Below are positions 25,700 to 38,631 of a DNA stretch of 64,000 bases, in pieces; the first letter of the stretch is position 1, and each line of letters begins with the position of its first letter. Under the pieces are notes generated by a model. The model searched no databases. It was not told the origin of the DNA and was given only the letters and a program-made list of their open reading frames with translations. This DNA comes from Lithospermum erythrorhizon (taxonomy: Eukaryota > Streptophyta > Magnoliopsida > Boraginales > Boraginaceae), in the NCBI GenBank assembly GCA_019722365.1, contig JADFUC010002016.1, positions 186,001 to 250,000 of the forward strand. Direction: 5' to 3'. The translations under genes and the position numbers were made by a program.

Positions 25700-26347
25700 G
25701 AAAGATTTTCTAATTGTTATGTCATGAAAAACTCCTAAAGTTTGTTTATATGTAATAGTTAAAACAAGCCCGGAGCAGTTAAGAACCCGTTAAGTATTAG
25801 TTTCGACTGTTAACTCTATTAGTCTGCTACACTAATGAGTTGTCGATGAAGTTGAACTATTTAATTAGCTTAATTAAATAGTAATGAGTCAATATCAATA
25901 ATCTTCAAATTATTGATAATACTAAAATTACTCTCGAACCAATTAAATAACTATTTAATTGATTCTATTTGTTCAATCGATATTCTACATAAAATGTAGA
26001 ATCCTCAGAATTGAGAAATACATTTTCTCAATTATACAGCTTCTCTTAATTTCATACATGAAATATAACTCAACGCCATCAGATAAAGTGGACCTTCTAG
26101 GCTCGTATAATAGTAAGTTGTATAATAATAATAATTGACCTATTACTATTATTATAACGATTAATGAGTAAAGATCTAAAGAATCGCCATAACCCCTTAA
26201 ATTATCACAGAACTCCACACTAGTAATATACAATTACTTCGTTGAATACTGCCTGACAATCACATTTAACCTTAACCGGGTAAATGAATTGATACACAAT
26301 TGTCGCAGAATCTAATAAATGGAATCAATTCTCATTGATTTCCAACA
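25700..26347 (-). repeat. Probable LTR of the minus-strand copia relic
   Basis: On the minus strand a polypurine-like AAGTGGGAGTG stands just before TGTTGG at 26347, the usual 3' LTR start of many plant copia elements. The sequence then runs to lower coordinates with AT-rich hairpins. The far LTR end is not defined, so the lower coordinate is approximate. Confidence 0.45.
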
Positions 26348-27099
26348 CTCCCACTTGCCCTCGACGATTATCATACAATTCCTTTATCACGCCGACCCTG
26401 GCCGTAGGGCTAACTTATAAGACCGTGGTCATGAAACACCCACAACTTTCTTTTACTCGGTAATAACTCACTAAGCATTTATGGCCTCCCATAAACCAAT
26501 TAGTACCAACCGCGCGAGAGGCCCGGTATCTTCCTCAGATATCGGTGACGACAAACTCTCCCAATATATCAACATCTATCGCTATTATCTTCACCGCGCG
26601 ACTCCAACATATGCCGTTATAATCCCCCGCTAAGGCGTGACGCTTAGTCATAGTCAAAGTACATAGCTTCATAAATACGTATAGTCATATATCGCAGGCC
26701 TAATCGATTTTAACCTAAATTCTAAAACAAATGTCATAGGACATAGATATACATATCTCTATGAATTTGTTTCGGCCATACCAAATTTCCCCTCAGCCAC
26801 TCGTAGAATGGCAATTACACGGTATCGATCTAGTCCTCGCAGCTAACGTGATCAATCTTGATCACCAATCAAATACCATGTTAGTCATATGACGCTTGCC
26901 CTAACTATCGCAAGATCCCACTGGCCTTACTATCCCATGCTTCTGTGACTCAAGAGTAATTAGCAGCTCATGTTACCTTTCTAGAAACATGTGACTAACC
27001 TAGTGGATTTAACTTTCACTCATCAAGGATACACTACATGTATATTATATGTAAATTTAAACATATAGACATAACAAACAAATATATTAAAATATACAT

Positions 27100-28190
27100 A
27101 AAGAATATTCAAATATTTGTTCACACATAACACAATAGATACATACCTAATTCCCACTTAACCTAACACCACCGCGACATCTGCCTAAGACCTATGTTCG
27201 CCATACGCTCATCACGCTGGCCTACCTTAGTGGTTTAGCAGTGGGCCTACGCATTGCTAACTGCTTCTACTTTACATACTTTGACATCACCTCTAAAGCA
27301 TATCTCTAATCGTGATACTTTCTCAGTACGTGCTTGATTTGTGATGTGCTCGGGTTCCTTAGCTCGAGCTATCGCCTCCCAAAGATTTGCCACAAAGCAC
27401 TCCACCGGTCCCTCAATACTAGGTACCACACTGCCCGGTCACAAACCTCTTTATCCAACATGCTTCTTTAGTCAAGCATGAATGCCGCGATGTATTTATC
27501 TCTCAAGTGTAGAATCGGCACAAGACTGCTTGAACTCCTCCAAGATACTCGCTCCACCGGCTGAGATAAAATATATACCCATCAGAACTATAGTCGCCTC
27601 CGTAGTTTGAAAACCGCGCCGGTGTACCCCGGTTACCGGCTAACTCTTCATCTCCATCATATACCAAGATATATTTAGTTCTTCTCGATACTTCAAGATG
27701 CATCTTCACTAACCAAAGGGCTTTCACCCCCGGATTAGCTCGGGTATCTACCGGCGCCACTTAGTGCATAAGACACACGTCTAGTACAACACGGCATACA
27801 TGACGGATCCTATAGCCGCAAGATAAGTGTATGTTCTTCATTCTCTGCTCATCTCAAGACTAGTAGCTGGACACTGCGGCTCACTGAGTTGAACTCCATG
27901 TCTCGCTGGGAGATTACCCTTCGAATTACTTCATGTTGAACCTTTGCAGCATCTTATTCACATAAGCATCCCCGACAAAGTCCAATCAGCCTCCTGCCTC
28001 GATCCTCCGGATCTTATTCCAAGTATATATCATGGCCGCCTAAGTCCTTCATTGAGAAACATTTCAGACAACCTAATCCATGACCGAAGCTTAGTAACTT
28101 CACGTTGTTTTAATGAGATAAGTATGTCATCGACATACAAGACTATAAACGATACATAACTCCCACTTACCTTCTTGAATACACAAGATC
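27100..28190 (-). pseudogene. Ty1/copia pol relic (RT to RNase H)
   Basis: Minus-strand conceptual translation in shifting frames gives copia landmarks in the right order: LYVDDILIS, then a KMLQRFNMK-like block, a TRPDI-region remnant, RRTKYILVYDGDEE, SDGYIFYLSRW, VVPSIEGPVECF, AIARAKEPEH and RGDVKVCKVE. Stops and shifts are frequent, so it is long dead. It ends abruptly at copy A' on its 5' side; gag, protease and integrase are missing. Confidence 0.75.
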
Positions 28191-28985
28191 AGCTTAAATG
28201 GATAAAATTTTATTGATTACCACTACCTATAATTTATTATAGGTCCTATCAGCACTATATACGAATTAAATCATTCTAAAGTACAGTATTAAGGAGGTAG
28301 TGTAAAAAATTAATTGAATGTCTCAAAAGAGCTAACATTATCATTTCTTGAATGGATAATAAATTCTCATCAAAGTTGGTATCATGGATTATACATGTCT
28401 AAGTTTGGTTACAAGGAAAGATTTTGCATTTTAAACAAATCCTCGTGGCACACCTATCTTTCCTTTTAACTTACCGATGTATAATTTTCATTTCCACAAG
28501 ATTGCCAACAACATGGATACAAACTGAGAAATATGTCTTGGAGATAGTGCAACAACTCATATCATTCTAAAAGATAAGAAATATTTTTCTTATCGAATAA
28601 CACAAAGAAATGTAAGTGTTATTACTGATGGAAAATACTATAGAGCTATATGTGTATAAATACAAATTCATAATTCCAGGAATCTTAAAGTGCTTACTAC
28701 ATTATTAAACAAAACCATATAATTACAATATATGAACAGAGTACTTACAATATAAATGAGTAAATTTCACTAAAATTTAATACTTTCAAATTCACAACGT
28801 GAATTTGACTTCCTTCAAATTTCTCCTTTGTCAGAATATCAATCGTATGATATCTCTAGTTGGTCCACACCAGGAGAGGTTGAATCAAGAACCGATTTAT
28901 GCTAGTAAACAAGGATGAACAAAAACTAAAAACCCAAGAAAATTCTTGGAGAATTTCAATTAAGGCACGTCAATTATACGCAATA
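28190..28985 (+). repeat. Retroelement end, copy A'
   Basis: Second copy of the 0.8-kb sequence at 22000-22790 in the same orientation, with TTGGTATCATGG at about 28377. It abuts the minus-strand copia RT relic, which it or a deletion interrupts. Confidence 0.6.
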
Positions 28986-31072
28986 CCCCCTAATTGATCA
29001 TCGGGAAATGTTACACTATGTAGTAACACTTGTTCGTGATATGCCAAATTTATACAACTCGATATAGTTGGTTTGGCCGTAAACCACATATTTATCCTCC
29101 GCTTATGCGTATCATATATTCTCGCACTACGCATAAATGATGACTTTTAAATTATTATTATACCCAAAAGGTACGTATGATGAGTATATCACTTGGAAAT
29201 ACAAAATTGAAATTAGTTTATCAATTAATTTTTATTAGATATATCAATGTTTTCAACATCATGAGGAGAATAGTATACAACCGAAAAAGATAGACTATCT
29301 TTGCATCAAATATCCCTATATTAGATGATCCTAAAAATTTAATAAATATTTAACTCAAGCTCAAGAGAAAATATGAATCGTGATTATATGAACCAAAAGT
29401 TCACTACTAAATAAATTTCGACCAAGATAAAGAACGAGTCTTATACAACAGAACACTAAAATAGAGCGAAGATCTCAAGAACCGGCTGAATGAAATAGTC
29501 TTCATCAAGATATGAGATCAAGATGGTCTAGGAGAATATCACCTCTAGAAGAGGTACGTGAATATATCATGAATAATATTTTATCTAATCCGTATTTTTC
29601 TGTAGCGCTTTTTAATGCATAATTAATCAAGATATTTAAAGAGAGTATAATATTTTATCTCACTAAGCTTTTTCATTCTACAATTTGCCATTTCAAATGA
29701 CTATTTAACTAAAGTTGGTCAAACGATAAACTACGTATAAATTTTGAAATGTAAGAAGAAAGTCGTGAATGTATTCGTTGGGGAGATACATCCAAGAAAT
29801 CCATATTAATTTATACGAAAAGTTTCTATTCCCCGCTAATCTTTACGTATAATAATTGTACATGTATTGCACAGTTAAAAGACTGACATGTCAAATGAGA
29901 TGGAACAATATATATTTCAAGGTTTTTCCCCTACCCATGATCTTCAAAGACAGGCAGATTTATGGGTAGTCAAGGTGTTCCCATAACCACCCAAAGACAA
30001 TAAGTAAATGCTACCATACAGAAAATGCCGAAGCTTTCACAAAACACCCAAGTTCGAACCGTAGCGATGTTATTTTTCTTCCTTTATTTCTATCCATTTT
30101 AAGAAAACTTTTCTCCTTTTTTTTTCTTTGCTTACAGAATTTTATCAGAGTGATAATGCTAAGCTCACTTATTAAAATATAAAGTTGACGTTTGAGGATT
30201 ACCTTCCGATATTTATACGGAATATCTCTATTTGCAATGCGATTTCGACACTCCTTCTACTGGATACTGTAGCTTATGAATCAATTTTTTATATAAGCAC
30301 AAGTACTTATAGGTTAATTGTCATCCAAATTTAATTTCATTTTTCATCAGAAAGATAAATTAATTATCTCTAATTAAACAAAGCGAATGAAGAGAAATTT
30401 ACATACATCCTCAATAAAGTTCTTCTTTTAGTATAAACACTAACTTATATATATATTAATAAATGGGCCATCTTCAAGTGAGATATCACCTCGGTAACGG
30501 TAAACATTCAAAGTTCAATGTACCACTACTTCAATCTCAAAATGAGTCATTGCCCTCAACTAGAAGCAAATATTCACTTTAAAACAGAATTTTAAACTAT
30601 CACTCTATTTTCGCTTATATAATATTCATATATTTTAATACAATTTTTCTTTTATATTTTAAATTATTGGAAGAATCCAAATTTAAATTTCAATCCTGGG
30701 ATCCGCCGCTTCAAAGGAACGTGTGGAAATCGCATTTTCAACAAATTGATTCAGGATAATCTTGACAGATATATTCAACAAATCACTTCCTACCCAAATA
30801 CCATCTCGAAAAACTATCCGTATACAGACACGCCGACTAAACGACGCCGCTCACGCCTACGGTGAAAGCACGCTGCCAGACTCTTTTCCTTAATCAAGCT
30901 TTTGTCCCAAAATGGGATTTCCCGATGCTTTAACGGCATTAACATTGTAGCAAGTCAGATATGTACACAATAATACACTTTTTTCTTCACTAGATTTTTA
31001 TCCTCGACGGTTTTTCCTAGTAAGGTTTTAACGAGGCAAATTTTGTCAATACTGAATTCAAGGGGAGGAGCA

Positions 31073-31296
31073 TGAATAATATATACATGCATTTGCTCAT
31101 TAACTAAGTCGTATTGTTTACCAAGAAATGGAATGAATTTCCGATTTAGTGAAATAAATTCAGCTACTTATTTACCAAGTTACTACTATCTTATTATTGT
31201 ATCTCTAGTCAGATAAATAAAAGAATCATTGTATTGTATTCTACACAATTAGACAAGCAATAAAGATATTTTTCCTTATTAGTTATATTCATAACA
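31073..31296 (+). repeat. 3' LTR (224 bp)
   Basis: Begins TGAATAATATATACATGC just after a polypurine run and ends CATAACA. Compared with the 5' LTR it lacks a few bases at the start and is much diverged, so the insertion is old. Confidence 0.68.
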
Positions 31297-31301
31297 AAAA
31301 T
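31297..31301. repeat. Target-site duplication, right (AAAAT)
   Basis: AAAAT, identical to 20500-20504, directly follows the 3' LTR. Confidence 0.7.
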
Positions 31302-32183
31302 GAATTACTTATTTACTTATTAATAAATCACTTTTAATCGGAATTAGAAATATTCTATTGCCTATCAATAAAACATTCTTCCTTCAAATTGGCTTCCTAT
31401 CCTATAGTACATGTTGATCAACCAATTGTCTTCGATCAAGAGAAATGCTTATATGCATTTCATTGAAGGTCGATTCCAATAAAAATAAAATTAGTTACGT
31501 AAAAAGTAATTAGGAAAGGAGGGGTGGTATTTATCCGAAAGATTTGGGGAGAACGAGGAGGTCGAGTGAATCGGAATTCGGAAGGGTGAGAGAGGAGGAT
31601 ACAACCGAAGCTAACATGTTTTAATAGAAAAATCGGCTTCATCTCTTCATTTGACAATTAGATTGATTTATTTTTTTAATAGAAACCATTGATATTAGTT
31701 CATGAATGGTAGAAATACTACAAACATAATTAAATATGGTGTAACATATATATCAATTAAATTGAAATTCATTCATAAATAATAAATAATTATATTAAAA
31801 ATCGAATAGATTACATATTATCTATAACATTAGATCTTTTGCATTTTCCATTAGAAGACATAAATATTGATATACTCTTCCATGATTTGAAGTAGCATAG
31901 ACCATAGTATAGCAATAAAATAAGTATGGTATAGCTACCCATCACTCATCACATTAATCCCACTCACCTAAAGCTTGAACAGGCTCAAACATCAAGACCA
32001 ACTTTCTATAAAGCAACACAATAAATAAATACTGACAACCAAATATTTCAAAACTCAAAACCATAAACAAAACTTGCCATTATTTTTCCCCCAATTTTGC
32101 CGCCACCATATGAACCAAAACCTTATTTTTTTGCATGAAAAAATTAAAACTTTGACTTTCAACTTCATCTTTATACCTCAATT
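31302..32183. other. Intergenic, 5' flank of glycosyltransferase
   Basis: AT-rich; no exon recognised. The last roughly 150 bases are the presumed promoter and leader of the plus-strand glycosyltransferase. Confidence 0.45.
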
Positions 32184-33537
32184 ATGAAACCACAAGAAAC
32201 TCAAATGGAAATTATTCAATTTTACACAAAACACCCTAAATTGAGTAAATTATATCTAAAAGTTTACTATATAAGAAGGACAAAAAGGTCTTTCTATGCT
32301 CTTATCTCCATTTTCTTGCTTGTTTTCTTAGCTTACAACAATGTCAGTTTGTTTTATGCTCATTTCAAATTTCCAGCTACAAAGAAGTTTGAGGGGCTTA
32401 ATCTTTTGCAAGAAAATGTTAGTGGGAAATCAAAAAAGGTGTTTTCTTTAGCTTCTTCTGCAAATCTTGTTGCTTCTGTTATGTATGCAGTTAAAGTGGA
32501 CAATTTGGTTGCAAAACCAGATACCCAATTGACAATTTCGCGTAAAAATCGAAGCTTTTTGGTGTTCACAAACACTTCAGTCGAGTATAGTAGCAAAATT
32601 AAGAGGTCAAAGGTTGTCGGAAACCAGTTTTCTGCAAAAATGAGGGAGTTTTTTCATCAGAATTTGTCAAGCATTGCTTGTAAGAAGAGGTTTTTCATGA
32701 CTTGGATATCTTCATTGGAGGATTTTAGTGAGAGGGAGATATTTGCTATTGAAAGCTTGTTTAAATCACACCCAAATGGATGTTTAGTTGTAGTTTCTGG
32801 TGCAATGGATTCAGCTGAAGGTATGGTGGTTTTTAGGCCTTTTCTTGATAAGGGGTTTAAGATAATAGCAATTTCTCCTGATTATAATTATTTGTTTAAG
32901 AATACTCCTGCACAAGGTTTTGTTGATAAATTAATGAATGGAGAAATAAGTCATGGCGAGATTTCATTAGGCCAGAATTTGTCGAATTTGGTTAGGCTTG
33001 GGTTGTTGTATAGATTTGGTGGGATTTATTTAGACACTGATGTTGTAGTTTTGAAGAGTTTTGCTAAGCTTAGGAATGTGATTGGTGCTCAGAGTGTTGA
33101 TTCAGATACAAAAAATTGGACCAGGTTGAATAATGCTGTGATGATTTTTGATAAAGGGCATCCATTAGTTTACAAGTTTATTGAAGAGTTTGCTCTTACA
33201 TTTGATGGAAACAAATGGGGACATAATGGACCTTACTTGGTGTCAAGAGTTGTTGCAAGGGTGAAAGAAAGGCCTGGATATAATTTCACAGTTCTTCCCC
33301 CATCGGCATTTTATCCCGTTTATTGGAGTAGAATTGGCAGTCTCTTTAGGGGGGGTGGGGGGAGACGAGGCTCGGTCTAAGTGGTTACGAGCAAAGCTGG
33401 AGCAGATTGAGACTCGGAGCTTTGCCGTTCACCTTTGGAATAAGCAAAGTAGGAAACTTGAAGCTGAAGAAGGAAGCATTATCAGACACATTATTTCAGA
33501 TTATTGCATCCTCTGCAATTCTTCTGCTGCTAGATAA
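32184..33537 (+). CDS. Alpha-1,4-glycosyltransferase-like (GT32), frame broken
   Basis: Intronless type II Golgi-type glycosyltransferase of the plant 'lactosylceramide 4-alpha-galactosyltransferase-like' group (Gly_transf_sug plus Gb3_synth domains). A signal anchor spans about residues 37-58, the DXD sugar-nucleotide/metal motif is IYLDTDVVV (D284, D286), and the C-terminal domain begins near NNAVMIFDKGHPLV. The frame is lost after residue 389, in a run of seven G, T, six G (33349-33362), and ends eight residues later. The rest of the family's C-terminus (SFAVHLWNKQSRKLE, ISDYCILCNSS) continues in another frame to a TAA at 33535-33537. One G too many in the run would account for it. A base-calling error in a homopolymer and a real recent frameshift are equally possible. 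Donor and acceptor sugars in plants are not settled for this group. Confidence 0.85.
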
Positions 33538-34700
33538 GCTGAGATAAGAAATACATCACCTTGATGTATCCATACTATGTTTATAGTCTCATGAATTCGG
33601 TTGTGGACAAACTGTCCACTCTATATTCTTGAAGAGAAATAGACAATGTAAGCAAAAGCTCTATACTTTCTAGAATTGGCTGTATATGCCGAATGCCTGA
33701 ATTTGGTCACATTTCTTGAGTGAAGCGTAGAGAAAGTTGTAATTTATTTCTTTCTTGCTATGATAGTTAAAGATCCAAATATCAAGTTACAACGACAAAT
33801 CGAGAAGAAAACAAAATTCCAATGATTTTTATTTATGTAATTATGTTAGAACTTAGCTGAGGATTTATTAGTCCAATTCAGTTTGTTTTTTATTAGATGG
33901 AAGGTTTGATCATCATAGATGTCCTGCTAGTGTCTTTGCATCAGTGATTCAGATAGATAATTATTGAGTTATTCTTGATATTTTCAAATATATTCATCAT
34001 GGAAAGTATATAAATGATAATTTCCCGGTTGAAGAAAGATGCAGCAGAATCTGTGTAGTCATAGTGAAGTGCTTTGCAGTAAATATATATTTCACCATGA
34101 TTGCATAGGAATCATTTCATGCTTTGCAGTAAATAGGAATCATTTCATGTGAAGATAATGCTGGGTTCTAATGAACCACTCAACATGCAGATTCTTGTGA
34201 TCCAACTACCAGTGGGCACACATGACATAGGTTAGATGGGTGGTTGAAAGTTTGCATTTTCCCATCAAAATAGTACAAAAAGGCAGATATCAGAGGGAAT
34301 GCAATTTTTTACAATCAGGATACGGAGTTTAGTGGCATTTTAATGAAGATCATGCATGCGACTTTGTCTGTATCAACAAATAATTAGAAAGACCTCGACT
34401 TTTTAGCTATTTATTCATATCAACAAATAATTCAAAAGATCTCGACCTTTTATCCACGGTGTCGAATATCTCACTTTAATTCAATCAAATTAACGGAAGC
34501 GTATTGTTTACAGTTTGGATTGTGACAAGTGAAATTTCCGAGATCTTATCCAGATATTACTTCATATTTAATATTCAACTACTTGACAAAGACATTGATA
34601 TTGCTAGTTCAAGTAACATAAAAATTCCATACATATTTGGAGTAACTTGTGATTAAATCTTTCCTTTTCACGCTCCTATGGCTCTGCATCTGCTTCGAAT
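33538..34700. other. Intergenic
   Basis: 3' flank of the glycosyltransferase. A short imperfect tandem duplication (GCTTTGCAGTAAAT and GAATCATTTCATG words) lies at about 34070-34150. Otherwise nothing recognised. Confidence 0.45.
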
Positions 34701-35101
34701 CAGGGACGGACCCCAATATGTTCAAGGATGTTCATTTGAATTATTAAAAATCATGTTAACTTAGTTGGTTAGTATTCTGTAGTAAAAATATGACAAAAAA
34801 GAGGGCAATATTTCAAATCTTGGCAGTTTCAAATTTTATAATTTTTTAAGGCTCCCTTCTATTGGTTAAAAACTAACTTTTTAATATTGATCAATCTACA
34901 TGATTTCATTTGCTTATTGAATTATTCATCGTCTAAATTTCATTTCTTCTACAACTACTAAAATACTTCAATGTTTTATAAAATATTCATCAAAATCTAA
35001 CATTCTTCCCTATAATTTTTTGATTTATCTAATAAAATACTTGAAAAAAAATTTAATTTTTAGTTCGAACCACCATTTCGATTCGTCTAAATCCGCCCCT
35101 G
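34701..35101. mobile_element. hAT-like MITE, 401 bp
   Basis: Ends are CAGGGACGGA (34701-34710) and TCCGCCCCTG (35092-35101), inverted with 9 of 10 matches. The interior is AT-rich and noncoding. The flanking 8 bases (cttcgaat and cttggtaa) match only partly, so the target duplication is worn or absent. CAGNG ends are typical of hAT elements. Related single ends are seen at 17811-17820 and 44920-44929. Confidence 0.6.
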
Positions 35102-36140
35102 CTTGGTAAATTGATCAATGCATACTTGACTCATATTTGTTGCATATATATGCTCGTAATATTGTTTTAATAACGAGACTCATCTAACATTAATAGATCA
35201 AGACGTTCCAGGTAAGTTTATAACCTCCTATAATATAAGTCGTTCTTGTTGAGATGCAATTCTTTGAGAGCCATCTCTTTCTGCATGCTAAGGTTGTTTG
35301 TCACTGCATGTGAGTGAGGATATACACATGCTATCAGCCCCATGTGGTTCCAATTGACATTAATCAAGCATTGAGAGCTTGATGTATACCTAACATCTAT
35401 AACTTAGCTCTAAGTAGTTACTATCATCTAGAAGAAACATTGAGAGGGTTAAAATTGGGACAATTCAAATAACTAGTCCAATTTGTTTGAAGGAGTTGGA
35501 TTTTAAATAGACAGCTCTCATAATAAGTAAGATTGATGGGCATCCAATTGGTTCCTAAAAACTTCTTGGCTACCTGTAGCTTTCATAAAGAATCGTATTT
35601 AATATTAGCTTTAAAAAACTAAAGAACTTATATGATAGTAATCCCTTTAAAAAACTAAAATTACACATTATACTAAGAATATTATTCTATCTCATCCAAA
35701 ATAACATTTGTGATGGCACGCGAGGTGAAACTTTGGTACGGACAAGTCTCGAAGGATAATGGTATTGGCGAATGAAGCTACATTAGTGCTCACGAAATAG
35801 ACCACAATCGATGATCGGGTGGAGTTTAGGCATCCAAAGCTATCTTCATTCTGTTACAAATACAAATGAACTACATCTAAATAAAATAAATATATTTGTT
35901 TCAAAAAAGGTGTCAATAAACAAAAAAAGCTGCGACCCATATATAAATGTATTTAAGATCATGTAAGTATCCGATGGCACTTTCAGATCTTCACCTACTA
36001 ACCGGAATCGGCAGGTTTCAAGAACGCTAATAATGAAAGAAAAGAGTGAGTTATCAGTGAATAAAAATACTGGTGCGTATCATATAAGTAAAGCAACAAT
36101 AGTATCTGGCCGCACCTCCACTCATCCATTTCTAGTTATA
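35102..36140. other. Intergenic
   Basis: No exon or repeat recognised. Confidence 0.4.
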
Positions 36141-37639
36141 CATCTTCACCCTTTTTAAAATATTGTATTGACTTTCAAGTAAATGTTGAACATTATCTGG
36201 AATGTCCAAAACACATGCTTGTCTATACAATTCAAGTCGACTCCTAATTTCTTCACACAAATCTATTCGCATCAGCCACGCTTCCTAAATTCCATATATG
36301 TCTCTAGCTATCGGGATTTGTATCCTCAAGTATCGCTTACACTATGCCAATCAACACAAATGGTCCAATACAATCTGTTATTTGATCGAATATGGGAATT
36401 CTTACACTCGATGGCACACCTGCGGTTTCTATTGACTCCTGCTCCCCTTGTCCCTCGGGTGAATCAAAAGTATTTTTATCTTGTTCAGTGAATGTTATTT
36501 TGTGGTCCACGACTGCACACTTTTAAAGCGGGCTTACCCTGGACCCCCACTCCGTCCTACTTGATACTTTTTTATGCTGGCTACATTCCATGCAGTTGGC
36601 GGATCTTATTGTAGTAGAATCCTTCTTCGATCTACCCCTGACGGGTTTTTATCGGGTGGCTCATTCAACTCCTGGACATTATGTATGGAAATACCACCCT
36701 TTAACTCTCTCCTAATAAATCTCTCTTCTTGGCTTCCAACCTTCGCTTTTAATATGGTCGAATAACTCATTAACTTTATCATGGATCAAACTTTCTTCAA
36801 CAACGATCCTCTTTAACTTTGGTCTCCATGTTCCAGCCCTCAAAGTTAGTTGCGGAATGATTGAAGGAAATTTCGTAATTTCCAATATTTAAACATTTCA
36901 TGTACACAAGTGGAAATCATGAGACTTTCTCAATGTGACACACAATTTGGAGTGTTATCTAAAAGAAGCACTTTCTTCGACTCACGATACAATATCGAAA
37001 GCTTTCGTGAGAAATCCTCTTACCTTTAACTTATGAAATAATCAATCAACGCGATACTTGGGAAATCGACAACGGATTGTTCAAATTTTGATTTAATCTC
37101 AATGACCCAAGAACTTAACACAAATCAGCATCCTCTCCAAGATAGTCATAAGTTACCACATGTTGTTCCAATATTACTCGCTTGTCGCATGCTCACTTTC
37201 CACTCAAGTATTTATCAAAATATTAATAACATTGTTATCTGAACAACCAACCAATATTATTTAATACGCTTATTTCCCCACCACTTATACTATGTAAACA
37301 AAATGGAGAACAAGACTTATACATCTACTTAAAATCTATCTATATCCCTCGTAATACTTTATGGCGTTAAGCGTAAATTGTGATTCATGTATACCGTTTC
37401 GTTGTATAAGTGATCGCCTATTCACGCCGAAACAATCTTCGAGTAGTAACGGTTAGCCATGTATCCTCCACATATTTCAAACAATTGAGGCAAAAATTTA
37501 TATTTCACCGGGACCAATCTCTAAGACTTTCGAAGTCGCACTTTGAGAATTTAAAAGATGCTTCCCACTAAATTTAAAGGATGTCGCAAGATCCTTATTT
37601 TGAGTTTTAAACCATCGCCTCTATTATCCTTTCTATATG

Positions 37640-38631
37640 CCATCTACACAACATATGCAGTGGATGGAAATATTATATCGACCGCATTAATCAAGGCCAT
37701 CTCTCGATCACAGGAGAATAACAAGAGGTAATCGTTTTATCATATATTTCTCAACATATTCACACCCATGTGTAAATTTCTCCTCAAGCTCCGAGCTTAA
37801 GAAAGTATGTCGCGAACAAAATTATTCTGGGTATGTAATACAACAATTTCAAATAATGGAATCTTATACCGATTTGTATTATGTTGAATTCATTATAAGA
37901 ATGTAAGGAAAACATGCAACAACTTAAGCGAACTGATGAACAAATAATACGCGCCACTAACCACATTAGTTACACTTTTCAAGGAGCTCGTGACGCAACT
38001 GGGGTGATTCCTAATTTTACCAGTTATAACATCAACGATCCTCCATCATCTCAGGCGCTTCAAATTGGGCGAATATTATAAATTGTCTTCATCTTTGACA
38101 AGTTAGAGGGATCATCATCTTTAATTGAAGCAATAATTTGCCTCGGTCTTGCTCCGGCCTTTGTCAATCTTTTTGTAGCGTCTACATGTTTTTCAGGGTA
38201 ACTCAGATGCTAAAGCAGAATGCCCGTATGCATGTGAGGACTATGATTATGAATGCCTTTGACAACTTTGAAGTTCCAATCTATAATCTCCTACTGGGGA
38301 TATTCCCAACCCAAGCTAGCTATTTCACGTATTTCGCTCATTCTGGGTCTTCCTTTTCCAACGATCAAGAATTTATCCTTGGTTTTCCGCACTCACAAGC
38401 AACAACAATATGCCTCTTTGGTTTATATTTGTCTAACACATGAGTAGTAAACCTGACTACAAAAACTTTATTTTCCAAGCCCTTATTCACACACCAATCA
38501 ACAACGGCATCATGAGAATCAAACATGATATTTGTCGTGAACATACTAGTAGTATCAAATATTTTTTGTTCATCTTGTTCATCACATAATTTTCTTCGAG
38601 TGGTCACTTTAAATTGATCTTCATCGCTCAT
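37640..38631 (-). pseudogene. FAR1-like/MULE transposase, degenerate
   Basis: Minus-strand translation matches plant Mutator-like transposases (MULE/FAR1-FRS type). The N-terminal FAR1-like domain is seen as MFDSHDAVVDWCVNKG, then NFKVVKGIHNH, ARPRQIIASIKDD, KTIYNIR, the catalytic-region block NTNRYKIPLFEIV and DREMALINAVDIIFPS. Stops and shifts separate the blocks. The relic may run on to about 36140 on the same strand, where the translation is too decayed to assign. No terminal repeats were found around it. Confidence 0.72.

Larger units (their letters stand above)
20505..31296 (+). mobile_element. Old LTR retrotransposon with nested copia debris
   Basis: Bounded by two diverged LTRs that both end ...TTAGTTATATTCATAACA, with AAAAT on both outer sides. 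Next to the 5' LTR lies CGTTATCGGCACG, a primer-site region I recall from a plant copia group. Before the 3' LTR lie GGTTTTTCCTAGTAAGGTTT-like sequence and a polypurine AAGGGGAGGAG, also copia-like. The 10.8-kb interior has no intact gag-pol. It holds at least two copies of a different 0.8-kb element end (about 22.0-22.8 and 28.2-29.0 kb) and a minus-strand copia RT/RNase H relic. I read it as an old copia-type host element nested with later insertions. The order of events is an inference. Confidence 0.7.

Noticed and set aside
36140..37640. OTU-protease-like tail on the MULE transposase
   Set aside because: Some MULEs carry one, but the translation here is too broken and only a few residues resemble the domain.
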